Source: Albidovulum sp.
Lineage (GTDB): Bacteria > Pseudomonadota > Alphaproteobacteria > Rhodobacterales > Rhodobacteraceae
Assembly: GCA_015491895.1 (NCBI GenBank)
Contig: WFVA01000085.1
Coordinates: forward strand, 1-64,000
Length of the DNA stretch: 64,000 bases
Direction of reading: 5' to 3'
Positions 38,007 to 44,702 of the stretch are shown one piece after another. Position numbers and translations under genes: made by a program. The notes beneath the pieces were generated by a model. The model ran no database searches, was not told where the DNA came from, and worked only from the letters and a program-made list of their open reading frames with translations. Position 1 is the stretch's first letter. Each line of letters opens with the position of its first letter.

Positions 38007-38669
38007 ATGCTGCCCGGCAGCCAACTCATGGAAATCGTTGCCTTATCCCTCAAGGTTTCGGTCACGGCCGTTCTGCTTGCCGCGCTGATCGGGATCCCGC
38101 TTGGCGCGCTCCTCGCAATCCGCCGCTTCCCGGGGCGCACCACGCTCACCGTGCTTGTCAATGCGCTCATGGGATTGCCGCCCGTGGTCGTCGGGCTCGG
38201 GCTTTACCTGCTGCTTTCACGCTCCGGGCCGCTCGGCGTCCTGCAGCTTCTCTACACGCCCACGGCAATGATCATCGCCCAGACGATCCTCGTCACCCCG
38301 GTCATCGCCTCCTTTTCCCAGCAGATCTTCTCCGACCTCCACCACGAGTACGATGAAATGCTGCGCGCCATGCGCGCCAGCCGCTGGCAGACGGTCCTGA
38401 CCCTCATCCACGAGGCGCGCCACGCCCTCATCACCGCCATCCTCGCCGGGCTTGGGCGCGCGCTTTCCGAAATCGGCGCGGTGATGATCGTCGGCGGCAA
38501 CATCAATCACGCCACCCGCGTGATGACGACGGCCATCGCGCTCGAAACCTCCAAGGGCAATCTCCGGCTCGCGGTATCGCTCGGCCTGATCCTTCTCGCC
38601 CTCTCCTTTGCCATCAATCTCGCGCTCCATTTCCTGCGCAGCCGGCTGGAAAGGGCCGCACATGCCTGA
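38007..38669 (+). CDS. tupB: tungstate ABC transporter permease TupB
   Basis: Inner-membrane permease (220 aa). About five hydrophobic segments; the EAA-type loop in the YDEMLRAMRASRWQTVLTL region contacts TupC. ALMGLPPVVVGLGLYLLLSR and GRALSEIGAVMIVGGNI are typical of TupB/WtpB-type permeases. The start at 38007 has a strong Shine-Dalgarno; the open frame begins 21 codons earlier. The stop lies 8 nt inside tupC. Confidence 0.9.
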   Translation: MLPGSQLMEIVALSLKVSVTAVLLAALIGIPLGALLAIRRFPGRTTLTVLVNALMGLPPVVVGLGLYLLLSRSGPLGVLQLLYTPTAMIIAQTILVTPVIASFSQQIFSDLHHEYDEMLRAMRASRWQTVLTLIHEARHALITAILAGLGRALSEIGAVMIVGGNINHATRVMTTAIALETSKGNLRLAVSLGLILLALSFAINLALHFLRSRLERAAHA

Positions 38670-39417
38670 GAGCAACATCCTCCCCCTGAAGCCGAAAGGC
38701 CGGCAGGAAGCTGGCGCCGGCTTCCTGATCTCTGTCGATGCGCTCGGCTACAGGCGCGGAGGGCGCAGCCTTCTCGATGCGGTCAGTTTCGAACTCAGCC
38801 GTGATCCGGGCATCACCGTTCTTCTCGGGCCGAACGGCGCCGGCAAGAGCCTGCTTTTGCGCCTCATCGGCGGGCTGATACGGCCCGACAGCGGCACGAT
38901 CCGCTTTTCACCCGATTTCCGGGGGCCGATCGGGATGGTGTTCCAGAAGCCCGTGCTGCTGCGCCGGAGCGTGCGCGCCAATCTTCTGCACGCGCTCGCC
39001 ATCGCCCGCATCCCTCGCCGCGAGCGCACTGGCATGTTGGCCCGCCTTCTCGTGGCAGCCGATCTCACCCATTGCGCCGAAAGCCCCGCCCGAGCGCTTT
39101 CGGGCGGCGAGCAGCAGCGCCTCGCCATGGCCCGCGCGCTGGTGGGGGATCCGGGGCTCCTGCTGCTTGACGAACCGACGGCAAGCCTCGACCCGGCCGC
39201 CACCGCCGCCTTCGAGGCGCTGGTGTGCAAGGTGGCCGGAGAGGGCGCGCGGATACTGCTTGTTACCCACGATCTGCATCAGGCCCGGCGCATCGCCGAT
39301 GATGTTCTCTTTCTCCACAAGGGGCGGATCTTCGAGCATACCCCCGCCACCACCTTTTTCCGCGCCCCCGCCTCCGGCGAAGCCGATGCCTATTGCAAGG
39401 GCACCCTCCTGACCTGA
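38662..39417 (+). CDS. tupC: tungstate ABC transporter ATPase TupC
   Basis: Cytoplasmic ATPase (251 aa) with Walker A LGPNGAGKSLLLRL, signature LSGGEQQRLAMARALV, Walker B LLLLDEPTASLD and switch His in VTHDLHQA. There is no C-terminal Mo-binding (MOP/TOBE) domain, which fits TupC rather than ModC. The start overlaps the tupB end by 8 nt; tupA follows 25 nt later. Confidence 0.88.
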   Translation: MPESNILPLKPKGRQEAGAGFLISVDALGYRRGGRSLLDAVSFELSRDPGITVLLGPNGAGKSLLLRLIGGLIRPDSGTIRFSPDFRGPIGMVFQKPVLLRRSVRANLLHALAIARIPRRERTGMLARLLVAADLTHCAESPARALSGGEQQRLAMARALVGDPGLLLLDEPTASLDPAATAAFEALVCKVAGEGARILLVTHDLHQARRIADDVLFLHKGRIFEHTPATTFFRAPASGEADAYCKGTLLT

Positions 39418-39442
39418 CCGAATGGAAGGATACCACCCCGCC

Positions 39443-40279
39443 ATGCGCCTCCCTGCCCTGCCTGCCGTTCTGTTCGTTCTCCTGCTGCCTTTGGCGGCGC
39501 TTGCCGGAAAAAACGAGATCATCCTCCAATCCACCACCTCCACCCAGAATTCCGGCCTCTATGAATATCTGCTGCCCCTCCTTGAAAGGGATACAGGGCT
39601 CAGGGTGAAGGTCGTGGCGGTGGGGACCGGGCAGGCGCTGAAGAATGCCCGCAACTGCGATGGCGATGTGGTGCTGGTGCATGCGCGCGACGCGGAAGAG
39701 AAATTCGTGGCCGATGAATACGGGCTGAAGCGGAATGACGTGATGTATAACGATTTCATCCTGATCGGCCCGGAAGATGATCCTGCGGGCGTGCGTGAGG
39801 CCCGCGACATCACCGAGGCCCTGCAAAGGATCGCCGCCGCGAGGGCACCCTTTGCCTCGCGCGGGGATGACAGCGGCACGCACAGGAAGGAACTGCGGCT
39901 GTGGAAGGCCGCCGGGCTTGATCCGGGCGCGGCGCGCGAAGGCTGGTATCGCGAAACCGGCTCCGGCATGGGCGCCACGCTCAACATCGCCGCCGGCATG
40001 GGCGCCTATGCCCTCACCGACCGCGCCACATGGATTTCCTTTGCCAACAGGGAAGGCCTCGCCATCCTCCATGAAGGCGATCCGGCCCTCTTCAATCAGT
40101 ATGGGGTGATTGCCGTCAATCCCGCGCATTGCCCGGGGATGAACATCAAGGGCGCGGAAACCTTCATTACCTGGCTTCTGTCGGATAAAGGCCAGAAGGC
40201 CATCGCAAGCTACCGCCTGAAGGGGCAGCAGCTGTTCTTTCCCAATGCACATCCCGTCCTGCCCGGCAATGGCGGATGA
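39443..40279 (+). CDS. tupA: tungstate-binding periplasmic protein TupA
   Basis: Periplasmic tungstate-binding protein (278 aa) with an N-terminal signal peptide (RLPALPAVLFVLLLPLAALA) and the TupA oxyanion-binding motif STTSTQNSGL right after it. Other family marks are SRGDDSGTH and GMGATLNIAAGMGAYALTDR. The ATG at 39443 is preferred over 39422 because GGAAGGA lies upstream and the signal peptide starts there. Only 7 nt separate its 3' end from the convergent rhodanese gene. It delivers WO4(2-) to TupBC, and the next cluster encodes a formate dehydrogenase that can use it. Confidence 0.92.
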   Translation: MRLPALPAVLFVLLLPLAALAGKNEIILQSTTSTQNSGLYEYLLPLLERDTGLRVKVVAVGTGQALKNARNCDGDVVLVHARDAEEKFVADEYGLKRNDVMYNDFILIGPEDDPAGVREARDITEALQRIAAARAPFASRGDDSGTHRKELRLWKAAGLDPGAAREGWYRETGSGMGATLNIAAGMGAYALTDRATWISFANREGLAILHEGDPALFNQYGVIAVNPAHCPGMNIKGAETFITWLLSDKGQKAIASYRLKGQQLFFPNAHPVLPGNGG

Positions 40280-40286
40280 AGCTCGG

Positions 40287-40664
40287 TCAGCCGTTCCTGA
40301 GCACCAGGCTCCCGGTATGGGGATCAATGGCCTTGTAGGGGAGCTTCGCGGCCTTCCAGGCGCCAAACCCCCCATCCATATGCGCAATCCGCCTGATCCC
40401 CGATTTCGCGCAAAGCTCCGCCATGGCATGCGAGCGCTTGCCCGAGCCGCAGTGCAGCACGATCGGCTTGCCTTCCTGACTTGGCAGATTGGCGGGATCG
40501 AAGATCGACATCGGGAAAAGCAGCGCCTGAGGAAGATGCTCGAAGGCATATTCCGCGGCCGTGCGCACATCGATCACCACGATTTCGTGGCTGCCGATCT
40601 TCTCAAGCACTTCCTCGGGCGTGTAGATGGTAAATTCCGCTCCGGCGAGGGGCTCGGTTTTCAT
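40287..40664 (-). CDS. rhodanese-domain protein
   Basis: Single-domain rhodanese (125 aa), cytoplasmic, no signal. The active-site loop is HCGSGKRSH with the persulfide Cys, preceded by VVIDVRTAAEYAFEHLPQA. Last gene of the formate dehydrogenase operon. A sulfurtransferase here could supply sulfur for the bis-MGD cofactor ligand (the role of FdhD in E. coli) or serve the Hdr-like module; both are inference. A good ribosome site (GAAGGAGGAATG) precedes the ATG. Confidence 0.85.
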   Translation of the reverse strand: MKTEPLAGAEFTIYTPEEVLEKIGSHEIVVIDVRTAAEYAFEHLPQALLFPMSIFDPANLPSQEGKPIVLHCGSGKRSHAMAELCAKSGIRRIAHMDGGFGAWKAAKLPYKAIDPHTGSLVLRNG

Positions 40665-40765
40665 GGCACATTCCTCCTTCAAGATGATGGCCTGCCACCC
40701 TGCTCGCCATATGCGCTCCCTCTTTCCGATATGGGGGCGGCCAGCTTCCTGAAGAAGAGGTGCCG

Positions 40766-42208
40766 CTATTTTTTCGCGGCCGGTTTCCGGCGCGCGGCCG
40801 ATCTGCCCTTCCCGGCCTTCTTCGCCCCCGCCGCGCGCTTTCCCACACCCTTCGGTTTCGCGCCACTGCCGGGTGCCTTCAAGGGCGGCTGATCGGTAAT
40901 CATGTTCGCCCCGATCAGATCGATCAGGCTTTCGATCTGCTTCCCGAAGCCCGTGGCCTCGATATCGCGCCCCAGGGTCATTTCGCATATATTGCAGCTG
41001 GTGACGAAATGATCGGCGCCGGTTTCCTCCACCGCGCGCTTCTTCAATTCGAACGCCTTGAGACGCAGCGGCCCGGCGCGTTCATTGGCCAGCACCCCGC
41101 CGCCGCCCCCGCAGCAGAAGGCATCAAGCCCGTGCGGATCCATCTCGCGCAGTTCCATGCCAAGGGCACGCATCAGGATGCGCGGCTTCTCCTCGAGCCC
41201 GCCGCGGCGGATCTGCTGGCAGGGATCATGGAAGGTGGCGCTTTCGCCCACCGGCCTGCATTCGAGCTTTCCGTCCTCCACGGCATCCGCCAGCACCTCG
41301 ACGATATGGCGGATCTTGATGTCATCCACCGGGGCGCCATACCATTTCGCCGCCTCCCAGCGCGTCGCCCCCCAGGCATGGCCGCATTCGGGCACGATCA
41401 GCATGGACGCGCCGATCTCGCGCGCCTTGTCGATCAGGCGCACGGTGAGCGCCCCCTGAAGCTCCATGTTGCCGGAAAGATAGCCGAAGTTCGTGGCTTC
41501 GAAGGCATCCGAGCAGAATGTCCAGTCATACCCCAGATGGTGCAGCACCCGCGCCATGCTGGCCACGCCGAAATGGCGGTTTTCCAGCGCTTCGGGGGTG
41601 ATCGTCATCAGCACATCGGCCTTCGGCTTGTCGAGCGGCAGGGGAATGCCGTATTCCTTCTCGATCTCCTTGATCGTCTTCCTGAAATCCTCGGGGCTTC
41701 CGAAGGGGCTGTGCTGCTTCTCGGCATTGCGCACGATCCGCGCCAGACGGTCAGGGAGCAGCCCGGCGGCATACATGCCCCGGCGCGCGTCCTTGACGAG
41801 CGAGGCGATATCGATCCCCATGGGGCAGGCCAGCGTGCAGCGGCCGCACATGTTGCAGCTGTCGTAGATCAGCTCTTCCCATTCTTCGAGTTCCTCGATC
41901 GTCAGCTTCGGCTTGCGCCCGAGGAGGCCGTGAAGCCAGGAAAAGGGGCCGTGGGTGAGCGCATAGGCATCCTCGAAGGGCTTGATCTTGTGGATCGGCG
42001 TGTATTTCTCCTCCCCCGTCGCGAGATAGAAATGGCAGGCTTCGGCGCAAAGCCCGCAGCGCACGCAGGCATTCATCCAGCTCTGCGCCCTGGGGCCGAA
42101 TTCGGCAATGAAGCCGGCCATGGCATTTTCCACCCGGACCTCATCGGGAAGATCGCGCTGCTTGTCGAAATTTCGGTGCTTTTCGGTGGTATCGCTCGTC
42201 ATGGCCAT
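40766..42208 (-). CDS. HdrD/DsrK-like iron-sulfur protein with basic tail
   Basis: Iron-sulfur protein (480 aa) related to the catalytic subunits HdrD, DsrK and GlpC. Two [4Fe-4S] ferredoxin motifs: C48-C51-C54-C58 (CVRCGLCAEAC) and C118-C121-C124-C128 (CNMCGRCTLAC). The C-terminal CCG domain has the pattern Cys-X34-CysCys-X38-Cys-X2-Cys, the non-cubane cluster site of heterodisulfide reductases. A preceding CCG-like domain is degenerate (VPECGHAW). The last 35 residues are Lys/Ala/Gly-rich. It lies 6 nt from the NarI-like gene, so together they make a DsrMK-type membrane module. No archaeal Hdr substrate is expected; the disulfide or other partner is unknown. Confidence 0.88.
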   Translation of the reverse strand: MAMTSDTTEKHRNFDKQRDLPDEVRVENAMAGFIAEFGPRAQSWMNACVRCGLCAEACHFYLATGEEKYTPIHKIKPFEDAYALTHGPFSWLHGLLGRKPKLTIEELEEWEELIYDSCNMCGRCTLACPMGIDIASLVKDARRGMYAAGLLPDRLARIVRNAEKQHSPFGSPEDFRKTIKEIEKEYGIPLPLDKPKADVLMTITPEALENRHFGVASMARVLHHLGYDWTFCSDAFEATNFGYLSGNMELQGALTVRLIDKAREIGASMLIVPECGHAWGATRWEAAKWYGAPVDDIKIRHIVEVLADAVEDGKLECRPVGESATFHDPCQQIRRGGLEEKPRILMRALGMELREMDPHGLDAFCCGGGGGVLANERAGPLRLKAFELKKRAVEETGADHFVTSCNICEMTLGRDIEATGFGKQIESLIDLIGANMITDQPPLKAPGSGAKPKGVGKRAAGAKKAGKGRSAARRKPAAKK

Positions 42209-42214
42209 GCCCTC

Positions 42215-42865
42215 CTATGCCCTGGTGCCCCGCCGCCCGGCCATGGCGCCGGTGAAGCCGCGCGAGAAGGGCCAGGTGAATGTGTGCATCAGGCTCGAGA
42301 AGGGGAAATAGATCAGCCACAGTTCGACCAGCCCCAGATGCAGCCCGCGCAGGAATGCGCTCTGCTCGCCGAGCGCCATGCAGCCCGTCAGCATGACGAT
42401 GAAGGTCAGCCCGGCGGCGACATGATCGTCCGGGCGCGAGATCAGCCGCACCACGGGATCGACGAAGCGGCGCAGCCAGAGCGTGATCAGACCGGCGAAG
42501 GCGAACTGGGCCGAGAGAATGAAGCCCCAGCGCGGAATCGGATCCCAGGGCAGGTTCACGATCTTCTCGCGTATGAATTCCACATGCGGCGCCGCGAACA
42601 GCAGGAGGACGAACAGCCCGATATGGAAGCTGTATCCCGCGATGGTCACGAACCAGGCCTTGCCGTTGCCCAGCAGCCGCCGCCAGGGCAGGAAATGGCC
42701 GAGGATCGTGCGCAGCGCCCCCAGGAAGGGTGATCCGGCCGGGCGGGCCTCGGCTTCGCGCCGCCCCGTGAACAGGATGACGATCAGGCGGAAGGCGGCA
42801 AAGGCGACGAAGATGCTCGCCGAAGCGATCCAGAGCGGCCCTTCGAGAAGCTCGAGCAGTGTCAT
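42215..42865 (-). CDS. NarI/DsrM-like membrane cytochrome b
   Basis: Integral membrane protein (216 aa) of the NarI (respiratory nitrate reductase gamma) superfamily, probably diheme b and quinone-reactive. Hydrophobic segments at about 10-32, 70-92, 113-130, 148-166 and 180-203. Candidate heme His residues are in GYSFHIGL and SLMHTFTW, with others in DDHVAAG and LRGLHLGL. Its ATG overlaps the stop of formate dehydrogenase gamma by 4 nt, and the Hdr-like gene follows 6 nt later. Confidence 0.85.
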   Translation of the reverse strand: MTLLELLEGPLWIASASIFVAFAAFRLIVILFTGRREAEARPAGSPFLGALRTILGHFLPWRRLLGNGKAWFVTIAGYSFHIGLFVLLLFAAPHVEFIREKIVNLPWDPIPRWGFILSAQFAFAGLITLWLRRFVDPVVRLISRPDDHVAAGLTFIVMLTGCMALGEQSAFLRGLHLGLVELWLIYFPFSSLMHTFTWPFSRGFTGAMAGRRGTRA

Positions 42866-43926
42866 GCGCCTTCCTCCGCCGTTTCCCGGGCCTGATCGCC
42901 GCTTTCAGCCTTTTCAAGCTCCTCCTCGAGCCAGCGATCATGATGCGCCCGCGCCCAGTTCTCGTCCACGTAACCATCCACCATGCCCTTGAGCGTGCCC
43001 CTGGTGCCGATCGTGCCGAGATAGATATGCCCGAGCGAAAACCCGATCATCACCAGTGCGGCGATGGCATGGATCAGCTCGGAAAGGTGAATCGTGTTGC
43101 GGGTGGCGAGATCATCGGGGAAGAGCATGATGAAGCCGGTCACGCTCAGCGCGCCACCGGCGATGACGGCTGTCCAGAACCATGCCTTTTCCCCGAGGTT
43201 GTAGCGCCCCGCCGGGGCATGGCCGCCGAAGAAGCCGCCCCCCTTCAGCAGCCATTTGATATCCACGAGCGAGGGGAAATTGCCGCGCAGGAAATGCACG
43301 AAAAGGCCGAGCAGGAAAAGCGCGAATATGGGGCCGAAGAGATTGTGCGCCTGCATCGCCGCCGTCAGCAGGATGCTGTGCGCCTCCTTGCCGATCAGGG
43401 GCAGGATGAAGGGGCGGCCGAACAGGATCGAAAGCCCCGTGAGCCCCATCAGGATGAACACGAAGGCGACCGACCAGTGCACGATCCGCTGGCTCAGGCG
43501 AAAGCGCAGGATCCTGCGGCCGCTGTCCTCGCCGTGTCCCACAGGGCCACGGATGAGGTAGAACAGCACCAGAAGCCCCAGAATGGCGAGAAGCCCCCAC
43601 GCCCCGTAATGCACGATGGGGCTCTTTTCGGGATTGCGCAGCTTCGCCCACTCCCAGCCTTCGGAATTGATGACCGATCCCGCTTCCGGGCTCCCCGTCG
43701 GCGGGTTTGCAATCCCGCCCGCGCCGAGGCGCAGATCATGCCAGATCTCGGCATCGCTGCGCTTGCCGAGCGTGTTCGGCGGGCCCGGATCGGCTTGTGC
43801 GGCACCGCTTTCCTGTGCCCGAAGGCCGCCAACCCCCGTCAGAGCCGGCATGGCCATGAGGAAAAATGCCGGAATGAGCAGGCTCCACAGGAGCCGGACA
43901 GCGCTGTGCCCCTTGTTGGTGGCCAT
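42862..43926 (-). CDS. formate dehydrogenase gamma (cytochrome b) subunit
   Basis: Membrane subunit (354 aa) of the FdnI/FdoI group: heme b protein that passes electrons from the catalytic heterodimer to quinone. The N-terminal 30 residues form a signal-like segment (LLWSLLIPAFFLMAMPALTG). Cytochrome b core has four helices, with heme-ligand candidates in LSQRIVHWSVAF, MQAHNLFGP, FVHFLRGN and ELIHAIAAL. ATG at 43926 chosen because upstream frame has no coding character. Stop overlaps the NarI-like gene. Confidence 0.92.
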   Translation of the reverse strand: MATNKGHSAVRLLWSLLIPAFFLMAMPALTGVGGLRAQESGAAQADPGPPNTLGKRSDAEIWHDLRLGAGGIANPPTGSPEAGSVINSEGWEWAKLRNPEKSPIVHYGAWGLLAILGLLVLFYLIRGPVGHGEDSGRRILRFRLSQRIVHWSVAFVFILMGLTGLSILFGRPFILPLIGKEAHSILLTAAMQAHNLFGPIFALFLLGLFVHFLRGNFPSLVDIKWLLKGGGFFGGHAPAGRYNLGEKAWFWTAVIAGGALSVTGFIMLFPDDLATRNTIHLSELIHAIAALVMIGFSLGHIYLGTIGTRGTLKGMVDGYVDENWARAHHDRWLEEELEKAESGDQARETAEEGA

Positions 43927-44081
43927 TTCCTGAAACCCTCGTTCTTTCGCTGGCGGATGTTCGCGGGCGGCCCCGCACCGGACGGCGCGGGCGGGGAAAG
44001 CCGATTCGCCCCGGCATGACCGGCCCGCTGATGACTGGCCAGGGCCGGACCCCGGCCAGCCACCAGCAGAAAGGGAAGCGC

Positions 44082-44690
44082 TCAGCCGCCCTTCTGTTCG
44101 TAGGCCGTTCCCCAGCCCCAGGCACCGGAGCCGAAACCGCGCGCCACCACACGCTCGCGGTAGACGGCCGAAACATCCTCGCCATCCCCGGCCAGAAGCG
44201 CCTTGGTGGAGCACATCTCGGCACAGATCGGCAGCTTGCCCTCGGCGATCCGGTTGGCCCCGTATTTCTGATACTCGGCCGCCGAATTGTCAGGCTCCGG
44301 GCCACCGGCGCAGAATGTGCATTTGTCCATCTTGCCGCGCGAGCCGAAGCTGCTGGCCTGCGGAAACTGCGGTGCCCCGAAGGGGCAGGCATAGAAGCAG
44401 TAGCCGCAGCCGATGCACAGATCCTTGTCGTGCAGCACGATGCCTTCTTCCGTCTGGTAGAAGCAGTCCACCGGACAGACGGCCATGCAGGGCGCGTCCG
44501 AGCAATGCATGCAAGCGACAGAAATCGTGCGCTCGCCGGGCGCGCCATCGCCGATCGTCACCACGCGGCGGCGGTTGATGCCCCAGGGCACGTTGTTTTC
44601 GTTCTTGCAGGCCGTGACGCAGGCGTTGCACTCAATGCAGCGTTCGGCGTCACACAAGAACTTTGCGCGGGCTTTACCTCCAAGTCCCAT
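44082..44690 (-). CDS. formate dehydrogenase beta (iron-sulfur) subunit
   Basis: Electron-transfer subunit (202 aa) with four [4Fe-4S] cluster sites: CIECNACVTACKNE, CMHCSDAPCMAVCPVD, CIGCGYCFYACPFG, and CTFC paired with CAEMC. No signal peptide; it is carried out by Tat with the alpha subunit. No C-terminal membrane anchor helix as in FdnH, so it is a shorter form that probably docks on the gamma subunit directly. It lies 12 nt after fdhA. Confidence 0.93.
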   Translation of the reverse strand: MGLGGKARAKFLCDAERCIECNACVTACKNENNVPWGINRRRVVTIGDGAPGERTISVACMHCSDAPCMAVCPVDCFYQTEEGIVLHDKDLCIGCGYCFYACPFGAPQFPQASSFGSRGKMDKCTFCAGGPEPDNSAAEYQKYGANRIAEGKLPICAEMCSTKALLAGDGEDVSAVYRERVVARGFGSGAWGWGTAYEQKGG

Positions 44691-44702
44691 CTTTCATCCT
44701 CC

